From Chloroflexota bacterium (lineage in GTDB: Bacteria; Chloroflexota; Anaerolineae; Aggregatilineales; Phototrophicaceae): a DNA stretch of 64,000 bases. Location: assembly GCA_016223085.1 (NCBI GenBank), contig JACRPS010000003.1, forward strand, positions 926,274-990,273, in the 5' to 3' direction. The notes below the pieces were generated by a model. That model searched no databases and was not told the DNA's origin. It saw only the letters and a list, made by a program, of their open reading frames with translations. Both the position numbers and the translations under genes were made by a program. Shown one piece after another: positions 27,303 through 36,872 of this stretch. The first letter of the stretch is position 1. The number at the start of each line of letters is the position of its first letter.

Positions 27303-28415
27303 ATGCGTTCCAACGCGCGCGGCATCCTGGCCGCCTTCCTCACACCGCTGTTCCTGGGCGCAGCGCCCATTTTCGGCAAACTCGCTATCAACGCCGGGGC
27401 GGACTCGTTTACCGTAGCTGCCTGGCGCACGGTCGTCGCGGTTGCCTTCCTGTGGGCGGTGTATCTGCTGTTTTACCGCCGGTTTATCTACATCTATCCG
27501 GCGGGTCTGCTCGGCTGCGTGGTCATTGGCACGGTCAACGGCATTGGTTCGCTGTTTTATTACGGCGGCCTGGGGCTGCTGGACGCTTCGCTCAGCCAGC
27601 TTCTGAACGGCATGTACCTGATCTTCGTGGTGCTGCTGTCCCGCATGGGCGGCGAACGGCTGGACCGGCGCTTATGGCTGCGGGTGACGCTGGCGTTCGC
27701 CGCGCTGATTATCCTGACCGGCTTTGGCGACAAGCCGGTGAACTGGCTCGGCGTGGGCCTGATGCTGGCAAACGCGCTCATGTTTGCCGGGACGGTCATC
27801 CTCAGCCAGTATGTGCTGTACGAAATGCCCGCGCCGACGGTGGCGCTCTATACCCTGACGACGATGGCTGTGCTGGTGACAATGGTCTGGGTGGCGGTCG
27901 GCAGGCCGATGACCGCCGCCGTGATGCAGGCCGCGCTGCCGCCGATTGTCATTCTGGGGCTGACGACAGCACTCTCGCGCCTGTCACTGTTCGCCGGCGT
28001 GAAGTTTTTTGGCAGCCTGCAAACGGCGATTCTGGCCCTGACGGAAATCGGCGTGGCGCTGGCGCTGGCGTTCCTGGTGCTGGGCGACCGGCTGACACCA
28101 GCACAGATGCTCGGTGTGGGCATCCTGTTTATCAGCATCCTGATGATTCGCCCGCGCGACATCCTGCCACACGGCGTCAACCCGACGCTGCTGGTATCCA
28201 ACTTCGCCGATTTGCAGTTTATGTGGATCGCGTTCGATCAGGCGTTTGGCAAACGTCCGCCGGAGGATGGCGTCAGCGTGGACGCCACCCCAACCGCGCC
28301 CAAGCTGACCAGTGCCGAGATCGTCGCTATCCGCGAGATGATGGGCGCACAGAAAGGGCCGGTCAACCCGATACCGCTGCCAAAGGAAAAACCGAAACGA
28401 GTTGAACCGGATTAG
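27303..28415 (+). CDS. EamA/DMT-family membrane transporter
   Basis: About ten hydrophobic segments in two EamA repeats span residues 8-290; the second repeat ends with a strongly hydrophobic pair typical of the family (ALALAFLVLGDRLTPAQMLGVG). A soluble tail of about 75 residues follows, charged and rich in lysine at the end, which is longer than usual. The gene starts 7 bases after the kinase stop codon and is probably in its operon. DMT proteins export amino acids, nucleosides or drugs; the substrate is not evident. Confidence 0.88.
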   Translation: MRSNARGILAAFLTPLFLGAAPIFGKLAINAGADSFTVAAWRTVVAVAFLWAVYLLFYRRFIYIYPAGLLGCVVIGTVNGIGSLFYYGGLGLLDASLSQLLNGMYLIFVVLLSRMGGERLDRRLWLRVTLAFAALIILTGFGDKPVNWLGVGLMLANALMFAGTVILSQYVLYEMPAPTVALYTLTTMAVLVTMVWVAVGRPMTAAVMQAALPPIVILGLTTALSRLSLFAGVKFFGSLQTAILALTEIGVALALAFLVLGDRLTPAQMLGVGILFISILMIRPRDILPHGVNPTLLVSNFADLQFMWIAFDQAFGKRPPEDGVSVDATPTAPKLTSAEIVAIREMMGAQKGPVNPIPLPKEKPKRVEPD

Positions 28416-28440
28416 GGAGGAGGGAAAGTTCCGAGGCATC

Positions 28441-28487
28441 GGTTCTCGGTTTTCAGTTTTCGGTTTTGCTGTATTGAACTGAGAACC
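28441..28487. repeat. Heptamer-based inverted repeat between convergent genes
   Basis: GGTTCTC at 28441 pairs with GAGAACC at 28481-28487, with GGTTTTC-like heptamers between. It sits between the ends of the transporter and moaA and belongs to the same style of repeat as the arrays at 31-32 kb. Confidence 0.5.
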
Positions 28488-28492
28488 AACCG

Positions 28493-29506
<1,014 letters not shown>

Positions 29507-29662
29507 CAAACAAAACCTGCCTTTTAAGCTGGTGTTGCTATAAACTAGAGAGGCGTCCATCATCCAGAATTATGATGAACGCGGTCTGTTTTATCTTTAG
29601 ACGAGTTTATCTTATCACATCTTTCGCCAGACACCTATCCACCCTGCCGGAGGAAGATCACC

Positions 29663-30760
29663 GTGACGGCCCGGACTTTGCAGTTTGTCTGTTCGCGCTG
29701 TGGACAGGACGCCGGTCCGCTGGACTGGCAGTGCGCCGCGTGCGGCGGACCGATTCACATCGTCAATCTGCCGGATTTCAGCGAGGCAGCCATCCGTGTC
29801 AACGAGTGGTCGCTGTGGCGCTACGCCGATATGCTGCCCGCCGAACGGCAGGTATCGCTGGGCGAGGGGGCGACACCGTTGGTGCCGGTCAGACTGCCGG
29901 GCGGGTTGATCTGGGCCAAGCTGGAATATCTGAATCCGACCGGTTCGTACAAAGACCGGGGCACGGCGCTGCTGGTCAATCATCTGCTGGCGCATCGTGT
30001 CGGCAGCGTGGTGGAAGATTCGTCAGGCAATGCCGGGGCATCGCTGGCGGCCTACGCCGGCGCCAGCGGCATCCGCGCCCGCGTTTATGTCCCCAGCAGC
30101 GCGCCGGAAGGTAAAAAGCGGCTGATCGCACTCAACGCCGAACTGGTGGAGGTGGATGGTCCGCGTTCCGCGCCGACGGCTGCCTGCCACGAAGCGGCGC
30201 GCGCGGCGGTGTATGCCAGTCATGCCTGGAGTCCGCTGTTCCTGGCCGGGCAGATGACCTGCGCCTGGGAAATCTGGGAGCAGATGGGACACCGCACGCC
30301 GGATGCCATCGTCTGCCCGGTGGGGCACGGCGGGCTGTTTCTGGGACTGGCGCGGGGTTTTAAGGCGCTGCGCGACGCCGGGCTGGTCGAACGCCTGCCG
30401 CGCCTGTACGCGGTGCAGTCGGCAGCCTGCGACCCAATCGTACGCGCCTGGGAAGACAATCTGGACGAACCCGAACCCGCGCCGGAAAATCCGACGGTCG
30501 CGGACGGGATTGTGGTCAACCAGCCGGTGCATGGGCGCGAGGTTCTGGCGGCCATCCGTGACAGCGGCGGTCTGGCGCTGCGCGTGAGCGATGCGGCGAT
30601 CCTGGACGCGCAAACGGTGCTGGTCAAGCGTGGCCTGCTGGTAGAGCCAACCAGCGCGGCACCCATCGTGGCGCTGAGTACCGTGCAAACACATGTCGGC
30701 TCCGGCGCGGCCATCGTCGTCCCGCTGACCGGCAGCGGCCTCAAAACTCTGACACATTAA
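29663..30760 (+). CDS. Threonine-synthase-like PLP enzyme
   Basis: A 365-residue fold-type II PLP enzyme with an N-terminal zinc ribbon (Cys10, Cys13, Cys24, Cys27), GEGATPLV, the PLP lysine in NPTGSYKDRG, and SSGNAGASLAAY as phosphate loop. It is related to the enzyme half of the 24149 gene but has no receiver domain and differs in the loop. Translation starts at GTG 29663 behind GGAGGA. True threonine synthase, or a related lyase or racemase-type enzyme, cannot be told apart from sequence alone. It runs opposite to moaA. Confidence 0.85.
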   Translation: MTARTLQFVCSRCGQDAGPLDWQCAACGGPIHIVNLPDFSEAAIRVNEWSLWRYADMLPAERQVSLGEGATPLVPVRLPGGLIWAKLEYLNPTGSYKDRGTALLVNHLLAHRVGSVVEDSSGNAGASLAAYAGASGIRARVYVPSSAPEGKKRLIALNAELVEVDGPRSAPTAACHEAARAAVYASHAWSPLFLAGQMTCAWEIWEQMGHRTPDAIVCPVGHGGLFLGLARGFKALRDAGLVERLPRLYAVQSAACDPIVRAWEDNLDEPEPAPENPTVADGIVVNQPVHGREVLAAIRDSGGLALRVSDAAILDAQTVLVKRGLLVEPTSAAPIVALSTVQTHVGSGAAIVVPLTGSGLKTLTH

Positions 30761-30763
30761 GCG

Positions 30764-33070
30764 ATGGGAAAAGTTAACACAGAGGCACAGAGGCACGGAG
30801 GCACGGAGAAAAAATCTCTGAGTCTCTGGGTCTTGGTGTCTCTGTGTTGGGTTTTTCTCTTTTATCTTCTTGTCGCGGTGATTGTCACCTGGCCGCTGGT
30901 GACGGTGTTTTCGACGCGCTTCATCGGCCACCCGTTCAGCGACAGCTACGAGTACGCCCGCTTTGTCTGGTGGTTCAAATACGCGCTGCAAACCGGCCAG
31001 TCGCCGTATTTCCAGCCCTGGCTGGCCTACCCTGACGGCCTCACGTCGTGGCTGCTGTGGAGCATTCCGCTGCAATCGTTCCCGGCGTGGCTGTTCGCGT
31101 TGGTACTGCCGCTGCCTGCCGCTATGAACCTGGCGGTGCTGCTGCGGCTGGCACTTAACGGCTGGGCCATGTACCTGCTGGTGCGGCGGCTGACCGGGCA
31201 AGCCGCGCCGGCGCTGTTGTCCGGCGTGATCTTCCTGGCGTATCCGTCGTTTCAGGGGCAGTTGGCCGCCGGCCATACCGGGCTGCTGGCGCTGTGGCCG
31301 GTGGTTCTGTATGTCTATAGTCTTCAGTCGTCAGTCGTCAGTCTTCAGTCTTCAGTTACCAGTCGCCAGTTGCCAGTTGCCAGCAATCCGTTGTCAGAAA
31401 ACACAACTTGGAACTCGGAACTCGGAACTTCTTCAGCAGTCAGCAGTCAGCAGTCAGCAGTCAGCAGTTCAGAAGCCTCAGCACTCAGTACTCAGCACTC
31501 AACACTTTCAACTCCGAACTCGGAACTCGGAACTCGGAACTTTCTACTCAGCACTCAGTACTCAGTACTCAGTACTTCCCTGTTCTTCGTCCTGAGCCTG
31601 CTGGGCAGCAATCAACTTCTTGTGTACCTGCTGCTGCCGGTGACGGCGGTGTTCGCGCTGCGGCTGGTCATCCGGCGTGACTGGCGGGCGCTGCGGCGGC
31701 TGATCGCGGCGGTTGCCCTCGGCGGCGCGGTTTCGCTCATCTTCATCGCGCCCGGCTTTATCGAAGCGCTCAATGCCCCGCCTTGGCTGCGCGAACGCGG
31801 CGACGTGACTTTCAGCGCCGACCTGCTCAGCCTCGTGACGCCCTCGTTCCAGCATCCCTTATTCGGCAGGCTGGATTACACCCACACCGTCCTGGGGATA
31901 GACCCGTTTGAGAAGCCGGGCTACGTCGGCATCGTCGCCGGGCTGCTGGCGTTGGTCGGCGTGTGGCGGCGGAGCGCGGCGCGCTGGTGGCTGCTGGTTG
32001 CCGCCATCGGCTGGTCGCTGTCGCTTGGCCCGCTGTTGCACGTCCTCGGCCAGCCGGTGACGACCTTAGCTGACGGTTATGCCTCGTTTGTGCCGCTGCC
32101 CTGGGCGCTGTACCAGCAGTTGCCGCTGTTGAACATTGTGCGCGTCCCGGCGCGGTTTCACTTCGCCGTCGCGCTGGCGCTGGCGGTCATGGCGGGGTAC
32201 GGAGTTGCCAGTTGCCAGTTGCCAGTTGCCAGAAAGAAGTTCTCAGTTGTCAGTTCTCAGTTCCCAGTTTTAAAAACTCGGAACTTCTCACTCAGCACTC
32301 AGTACTCAGTACTCAGTACTCTCCTGCTGGCCGCCGTCGTTTTGTGGGAATACCAACTTTTCTGGACGGGGATGCCCACCATTCCCGCCGACATTCCGGC
32401 AGCAGTGGCGGAACTGGCGGAGCGAAACGACGTGCGCGCTGTGTTCGACGTGCCGTATGACCATTTACTGGCGGCCAAAGAAGGGTTATATCTACAGACA
32501 GCGCACCACAAGCCGCTGATTGCCGGGCAGGTGACGCGGCGGACGCCGGTCAACCCGGCCAAACTGGCATTGCTGCAAACCATGCTTGACCCGGCGCTGC
32601 TGGATACGGCGGGCGTGGATGTCATCATCCTGCATAAGGAGTGGGACGAGGGCAAAATCGAGCCGCACCTGCGCGAACAGCTGGGCGACCCGTTTTACGA
32701 GGACGAACATTTCGCGCTGTTTGATGCGCCGGACAGCAGCGCCGCGCCCGGTTTTGTCGCCACGACTGCGCCAGATACGGCGATCAGCGACCGCGCCGAC
32801 TCCTATTTTTATCTGCCGGAACCAGGAACGGTGACGCTGCGGGCAGAACTGGCAGGCGAAAACCGTACTGTCGCCTTACTGCTGGATGGTGTAGTCGTGG
32901 AACGCTGGACGATCAGCGGCGAGCAGGCTATTGAAACGACGCTGGATGCCGCCCGTGCTGGCTACCACACCGTGACGCTGGCGCTCGAACCGCCCTGCCC
33001 GGCCAGCCCGCACCCGGCGCTGCGCTGCCGCACGGTACAGCTTGCCGCAGTCTCGCTTACGCCTCGTTGA
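30764..33070 (+). CDS. Polytopic membrane protein (YfhO/PTPS-related type) with heptamer-repeat insertions
   Basis: The 768-residue protein has many hydrophobic segments, an early aromatic loop (PFSDSYEYARFVWWFKYAL) as in GT39/YfhO-like proteins, and a soluble beta-rich C terminus (about 560-768). Residues 186-272 and 480-521 are encoded by heptamer repeats and are low-complexity Ser/Gln/Val-rich (STQYSVLST, NSELGTRN). They interrupt membrane segments, yet the frame stays open. The first 28 residues lie inside another inverted repeat, so the true start is uncertain. A role in glycan or lipid-linked sugar transfer is possible but unproven. The stop overlaps the convergent next gene by 14 bases. 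Confidence 0.75.
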   Translation: MGKVNTEAQRHGGTEKKSLSLWVLVSLCWVFLFYLLVAVIVTWPLVTVFSTRFIGHPFSDSYEYARFVWWFKYALQTGQSPYFQPWLAYPDGLTSWLLWSIPLQSFPAWLFALVLPLPAAMNLAVLLRLALNGWAMYLLVRRLTGQAAPALLSGVIFLAYPSFQGQLAAGHTGLLALWPVVLYVYSLQSSVVSLQSSVTSRQLPVASNPLSENTTWNSELGTSSAVSSQQSAVSSSEASALSTQHSTLSTPNSELGTRNFLLSTQYSVLSTSLFFVLSLLGSNQLLVYLLLPVTAVFALRLVIRRDWRALRRLIAAVALGGAVSLIFIAPGFIEALNAPPWLRERGDVTFSADLLSLVTPSFQHPLFGRLDYTHTVLGIDPFEKPGYVGIVAGLLALVGVWRRSAARWWLLVAAIGWSLSLGPLLHVLGQPVTTLADGYASFVPLPWALYQQLPLLNIVRVPARFHFAVALALAVMAGYGVASCQLPVARKKFSVVSSQFPVLKTRNFSLSTQYSVLSTLLLAAVVLWEYQLFWTGMPTIPADIPAAVAELAERNDVRAVFDVPYDHLLAAKEGLYLQTAHHKPLIAGQVTRRTPVNPAKLALLQTMLDPALLDTAGVDVIILHKEWDEGKIEPHLREQLGDPFYEDEHFALFDAPDSSAAPGFVATTAPDTAISDRADSYFYLPEPGTVTLRAELAGENRTVALLLDGVVVERWTISGEQAIETTLDAARAGYHTVTLALEPPCPASPHPALRCRTVQLAAVSLTPR
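30776..30848. repeat. Imperfect inverted repeat over the start of a membrane-protein gene
   Basis: The left part repeats GAGGCAC-type heptamers (AACACAGAGGCACAGAGG begins it) and the right part ends in CTCTGTGTT, the complement of its beginning. It starts 12 bases inside the reading frame and supplies most of its first 28 codons. Confidence 0.6.
31319..31579. repeat. Heptamer repeat array inside an ORF (array 1)
   Basis: About 260 bases consist of successive blocks of 7-base repeats: AGTCTTC/AGTCGTC, AGTTGCC, GAACTCG, CAGCAGT, ACTCAGT and GAACTCG again. Units in a block are nearly identical and blocks change motif. The array sits within the 30764-33070 frame without a stop. Confidence 0.8.
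32203..32326. repeat. Heptamer repeat array inside an ORF (array 2)
   Basis: Four exact AGTTGCC units (32203-32230) are followed by AGTTCTC-type units and four ACTCAGT-type units. The motifs are the same set as in array 1, in the same frame-preserving manner. Confidence 0.8.
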
Positions 33071-33491
33071 GGACCTTCACCCAGTCTACGCCCTCTGTTA
33101 CACCCGGTTTCAGCGACTCGATAAAGCTCAACGCCTCCTCCGGCGTGGACTGCATCTCATTTTTGGACTGCGCGGAATGGGCAAACAACTGGAACGAGCG
33201 CACCAGCAGCGATGTTACCGGGTCACGGCTGAAAGCGGTGCTGCCGGCCCAGTTTTTATGCTGTGTCAGCGCACCCAGGCGCTGAATGGAACGAACGTTG
33301 GCGATGCGTCCCCTCCGCAAATCGGAGATGAAATACAGCGGCCCGGACGACTCGTTGAGCAGGCGTTCCAGTTCGGTCAGGAACTGCTCCTCGCTGCCGG
33401 AATGGACGGTCGGCGTGCGATACCACCGAATAAATATAAGTTCATCGGTCAGGCGGGTAATTTTATAATCCATTGCTGGTATAACAATCAT
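33057..33491 (-). CDS. SpoIIAA/STAS-like protein, function unknown
   Basis: A 144-residue soluble protein with alternating strands and helices and a C-terminal SxEEAxxFI motif, features of SpoIIAA-like/STAS folds. No catalytic motif is visible. A similar layout is seen in the 43871 gene. ATG 33491 or 33473 may be the start; a TATAAT box on this strand at about 33513-33518 (within CCTTATAATG) lies just upstream and would suit either. Its 3' end overlaps the membrane-protein gene by 14 bases. Confidence 0.7.
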   Translation of the reverse strand: MIVIPAMDYKITRLTDELIFIRWYRTPTVHSGSEEQFLTELERLLNESSGPLYFISDLRRGRIANVRSIQRLGALTQHKNWAGSTAFSRDPVTSLLVRSFQLFAHSAQSKNEMQSTPEEALSFIESLKPGVTEGVDWVKVLNEA

Positions 33492-33611
33492 TCTTACCGG
33501 CGGATAATCCCATTATAAGGGCAATTTTGCGATCTGTGCCTGGAACGAACGTAAATTTTTTTCCGATTCTGTTTGTAGCCGGTTTGCACCAGCCGCGCTA
33601 GACTTGCGCGC

Positions 33612-34415
33612 ATGACCACTCCACTACCAGCCATCTGCCAGGGCGCAGAACCGTTCTTCCACCGGGGCAGCGGCGTCGGCTGTCTCGTGCTGCACGGCTT
33701 TATGGCCTCGCCCGCCGAAATCCGCTGGTTATGCCACGCGCTGGCTGACGCTGGGCACACCGTTTTTGGCCCACGCCTGCCGGGGCACGGCACCAATCAC
33801 CACGACATGACGCGCGTGCGCTGGCAGGACTGGTACACCGCCACGCTGGACGGCTATCACCTGCTGCGCAGCCAGTGCGAGCAGGTGTTTGTGGCCGGCC
33901 ATTCGATGGGCGGGGTGCTGGCGCTGCTGGTCGGCGCTGCCATGCCGGTGAACGGGCTGGCAGTGCTGGCCGCGCCGGCGGCGTTTCGCAGCCGCGCCAT
34001 GCGTTACGCACACCTCATCCGGTACGTATTGCCATACACCAATCAGCGCGACAAAACCAACCTGCCGCAGATCATCCGTGAGGAACAGGCGCGGCGGGGT
34101 GAGCCGACACTGGGGCGCGTGCGCTATGACCTCTGGTCCAGCGCCGCCGTCAGCCAGTTGTACCGGCTCACGAACGTGATGCTACAGCAGCTTCCGCGAG
34201 TGACCGCGCCACTGCTGCTGGTGTATTCGCAGACCGACCGTACGGTCCCACCGGACAACATGGATAGGGTTGCCAGCCGCGTGGGCAGTTCCGTTGTGAC
34301 AAAGCACTGCGTTGAACGCAGCGATCACATCCTGATACAGGACGTGGAACGCGACCTCGTCTTCCAGCAGGTGACCGGCTTCATCCACGCTCACAGCCAA
34401 CCGACGCAACTCTAA
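33612..34415 (+). CDS. Alpha/beta hydrolase (carboxylesterase/monoacylglycerol lipase-like)
   Basis: The 267 residues have the oxyanion segment LHGFMASPAE, the nucleophile elbow GHSMGG with the catalytic serine, a late aspartate in YSQTDRTVPP and a histidine in RSDHILIQD. The set matches the Est30-type carboxylesterases that hydrolyse short to medium acyl esters. No signal peptide is present. The true substrate is unknown. Confidence 0.9.
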   Translation: MTTPLPAICQGAEPFFHRGSGVGCLVLHGFMASPAEIRWLCHALADAGHTVFGPRLPGHGTNHHDMTRVRWQDWYTATLDGYHLLRSQCEQVFVAGHSMGGVLALLVGAAMPVNGLAVLAAPAAFRSRAMRYAHLIRYVLPYTNQRDKTNLPQIIREEQARRGEPTLGRVRYDLWSSAAVSQLYRLTNVMLQQLPRVTAPLLLVYSQTDRTVPPDNMDRVASRVGSSVVTKHCVERSDHILIQDVERDLVFQQVTGFIHAHSQPTQL

Positions 34416-34428
34416 CGTAGACTGCGCG

Positions 34429-34434
34429 TATAAT
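34429..34434 (+). promoter_or_regulatory. -10-like TATAAT before palindromic repeat
   Basis: A TATAAT hexamer ends 3 bases before palindrome copy 3 and 66 bases before the DUF1232 gene. The -35 region is weak. Confidence 0.4.
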
Positions 34435-34437
34435 ACA

Positions 34438-34466
34438 GTAGGGGCGAACCGTCGGTGCGCCCCTAC
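34438..34466. repeat. Palindromic repeat, copy 3
   Basis: Outer arms GTAGGGGCG and CGCCCCTAC, inner ACCG/CGGT. It would lie at the very 5' end of a transcript from the TATAAT at 34429. Confidence 0.75.
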
Positions 34467-34499
34467 AAACGGACGGTTAGGGCTGTGGAGTAGCACTCG

Positions 34500-34832
34500 A
34501 TGAACATGTTACGGGCTGTCTGGAATCAGGTCCGCCTGACGTGGCGGCTGCTGCGCGATTCGCGCGTGCCGCTGTGGGCGAAAGTAATCCCGTTTGTCGG
34601 TATTGCCTACGTGCTGTCGCCGCTGGACCTGATCCCCGATCTGCTGATCGGGTTGGGCCAACTGGATGACCTCGGCATTATTCTGGCGGGAATGCGCCTG
34701 TTTGAAGCGGTGGTGCCGGAATATATTGTCGCGGAGCACCGGCAGGCGATCAGCCGCAGCCAGCGCCCGCTGGAAGTGGTGGACGCGCCCAACTACCGCA
34801 TTTCGCGCGAGGCGGAAAAGACCAAGCGATAA
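34500..34832 (+). CDS. DUF1232 (YkvA-type) small membrane-associated protein
   Basis: The 110-residue protein contains the family core WAKVIPFVGIAYVLSPLDLIPDLLIGLGQLDD with its PxDLIPD motif, forming two short hydrophobic segments. The function of this family is not established; it is widespread in bacteria. Rightward, solitary gene. Confidence 0.85.
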   Translation: MNMLRAVWNQVRLTWRLLRDSRVPLWAKVIPFVGIAYVLSPLDLIPDLLIGLGQLDDLGIILAGMRLFEAVVPEYIVAEHRQAISRSQRPLEVVDAPNYRISREAEKTKR

Positions 34833-34941
34833 GCGTTGGGGTAAAACCGCCGCCGGACACCGGAAGCCGTCCGGCTGTAAAAGACGAGTCTCTCGCCCTG
34901 AAGCCCGCTTGTTGACGGTTTATAAAATAATCCGTCATTCC

Positions 34942-34970
34942 GTAGGGACAAGGCATGGCCTCGTCCCTAC
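34942..34970. repeat. Palindromic repeat, copy 4
   Basis: Outer arms GTAGGGAC and GTCCCTAC with inner AGGC/GCCT. It is between the DUF1232 gene and the end of the convergent coiled-coil gene. Confidence 0.75.
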
Positions 34971-35069
34971 AAAACCCATTGTCGGTTTAATTTATGAATG
35001 TTCAAACAGCGGGCTTACCCAACGTTCGCCCCAAGTGGCGCGCTGCATGGCGAACCGTTCCTGATCCCT

Positions 35070-35897
35070 TTACCGCAGCGTCAACTGCTGCGACTGCACC
35101 TCGGCCATCGCCTCAATCGTATCCTGCAAACTGGAGACTTCATCCTGAATTTCCAGCCGCAGCCGCTGCGCGCGGGAACTATCCACCTCTTTGGTGCCCA
35201 GCAGCGACATCTGGGCGTAGATCGTACCCAGTGATGACAGCGTGCTTTCCAGTTGGATTTCAGCGCGTTTGACGCTGTTTACGGTCGCTTCCAGATTGGC
35301 AAGCTGCTGCTCAAGCTGCCTGATCTGGTTTTCCAGTTCGGTGCGTACAGCCGGGTCTTTTTCGCGCTCATACCGAATCCGCGCTTTTTCCAACTGCTGC
35401 GGCACCATGCGCCGGTCGCGCTCCACCAGTTCATTGTTGTCGAAGGCGTCAATGTGCAACGCCAGATCGTACATGTGGCCGATCCAGTCGTTGATGTCGT
35501 CCACCGTCTGCTGCAGGCTGAGGCGCATCGCCCCCTTGTGGCGCTTGACAAGGTTGAGCATGTTGCGGCGGTATTCCAGCGCGCTTTGCAGCCGCTGGCG
35601 CGCCACCGGGCTTTTGATCGCCCGCAGGTCATATTTGCTCTCAAACTCGCTGGCGATGGCCTGCGAGGCCGCTTCCGGGTCGCTCAGGTTGGAGACAATA
35701 AAAGCCGCTTCCGCAATCGCGCCCAGCACCAGCCAGAACCACTGCTGCCAGAACGGGATATTGGTAATCTGCACGCCGAAGAACAGCACCAGCGTGATAA
35801 TCAGCGTGACAGCGGTCTGCCAGCTAAGAATCGCCCGCCGCAGAATCGCGCCGGTGGCACGGCTGCGGACTTCATCCGATGATGAGTCTATGGACAT
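35070..35897 (-). CDS. Two-TM coiled-coil protein next to PspA, function unknown
   Basis: The 275-residue protein has two adjacent hydrophobic segments (about 25-70) followed by long helices rich in Gln, Glu, Leu and Arg (about 95-270), predicted to form coiled coils. No known enzymatic motif is seen. The start at 35897 fits an AAGGTGAAAG ribosome site better than 35924. It lies 194 bases downstream of the pspA-like gene on the same strand, which suggests a membrane partner for PspA, but this is inference. Confidence 0.75.
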   Translation of the reverse strand: MSIDSSSDEVRSRATGAILRRAILSWQTAVTLIITLVLFFGVQITNIPFWQQWFWLVLGAIAEAAFIVSNLSDPEAASQAIASEFESKYDLRAIKSPVARQRLQSALEYRRNMLNLVKRHKGAMRLSLQQTVDDINDWIGHMYDLALHIDAFDNNELVERDRRMVPQQLEKARIRYEREKDPAVRTELENQIRQLEQQLANLEATVNSVKRAEIQLESTLSSLGTIYAQMSLLGTKEVDSSRAQRLRLEIQDEVSSLQDTIEAMAEVQSQQLTLR

Positions 35898-35969
35898 ACT
35901 TTCACCTTTCCGCGTCCATCCCAATCTGAATACGTTAAAACCCTGGGCGCGGTTGCAAAAACAATGGAT

Positions 35970-35997
35970 GCAGGGACACGATATATCGTGTCCCTAC
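35970..35997. repeat. Palindromic repeat, copy 5
   Basis: Outer arms GCAGGGACACGAT and ATCGTGTCCCTAC around a TA centre. It is 28 bases before copy 6, upstream of the two-TM coiled-coil gene. Confidence 0.85.
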
Positions 35998-36025
35998 ATA
36001 AGAAATCGTTTCAAAAAGACCTCTC

Positions 36026-36054
36026 GTAGGGGCGACCTGGTAGGTCGCCCTTAC
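36026..36054. repeat. Palindromic repeat, copy 6
   Basis: Arms GTAGGGGCGACCT and AGGTCGCCCTTAC pair with one mismatch around GGT. It follows the pspA-like stop codon. Confidence 0.75.
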
Positions 36055-36091
36055 GGGAAATATGTTCAGATTACAACCCCAAATACACGGC

Positions 36092-36796
36092 TTACTGACC
36101 GGCGCTCTCGCCGCCCTGCTTGCCCAGCAGGCGGGCGCGGCGTTCCTCAAGCTGGCGGTCCACTTCGCTGCCGCGCACAGCTTCTTCCACCTGTTCCTGC
36201 AGGTTGCCAACAGCCATATCCAGCCGCGCGTCCTCGCGGTCGAGCCGGGCGCGAATCTGGTCGGTGAGCGCCGTAATCTCCGAGTCGCCGACCATCGAAA
36301 GGTCATCCAGACTCTTGATCGTCTTGGTCGTGACCTTCTTGGCCTCGGCCAGTTCGATCAGGGCGCGAAGCTGCTCGCGCTGCTGTTTGATGCTGGTCAG
36401 GCGGCTTTCCAGCTTCAGCCGCATGTCCAGCATCTTTTTGTACTGACCTTCCTGGTCCTGCCACTGCTGGTAATATTCCTGGGCAAGCTGCTGCTTGGTG
36501 TTGTATTCGGCCTGCGCCGCCGCCGCCAGGTCATCCTTGCCCTTGACGATCAGCGTATCAATGTCGCGGTCGAGCTTTTCCGCCGCGCCGGCAAATTCCT
36601 CGTACTTGCGCTTGAGCGTTTTGACCGTGCCGCCAACAGTGGCCGCCGAATCCTCCAGCGCGTCCAGATTGCGCTCCACCTGGCGGATGTACTCATCCAT
36701 CACCTGAACCGAATTGGTTTCCAGGGCGCGATCAACAATCGCGTGCAGGTTCGCGTTAATCAGCGTATTAATCTTTTCAAATAGAGAAGGCGGCAT
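36092..36796 (-). CDS. pspA: PspA/IM30-family membrane stress protein
   Basis: The 234-residue protein is almost wholly helical coiled coil, opening with the amphipathic helix PSLFEKINTLINANLHAIVDR and the family stretch VMDEYIRQVERNLDALEDS. PspA/Vipp1 proteins polymerise on membranes and protect or remodel them (ESCRT-III relatives). The ATG at 36796 has GAGGAG 7 bases upstream and is preferred over 36811. The conserved start of the family is MxxFxR; here it is MPPSLFEK. It probably acts with the coiled-coil membrane protein encoded next. Confidence 0.9.
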   Translation of the reverse strand: MPPSLFEKINTLINANLHAIVDRALETNSVQVMDEYIRQVERNLDALEDSAATVGGTVKTLKRKYEEFAGAAEKLDRDIDTLIVKGKDDLAAAAQAEYNTKQQLAQEYYQQWQDQEGQYKKMLDMRLKLESRLTSIKQQREQLRALIELAEAKKVTTKTIKSLDDLSMVGDSEITALTDQIRARLDREDARLDMAVGNLQEQVEEAVRGSEVDRQLEERRARLLGKQGGESAGQ

Positions 36797-36872
36797 GTCG
36801 TTTCTCCTCATTCAGCACGGACATGACAGATCGTAAGGTTAGGCTAGTGGTTGAGTATAACCGAGATATGCG

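Noticed and set aside
31319-31579. A possible CRISPR array because of the regular short repeats
   Set aside because: Repeats are 7 bases long, directly adjoining, and have no spacers or cas genes nearby.
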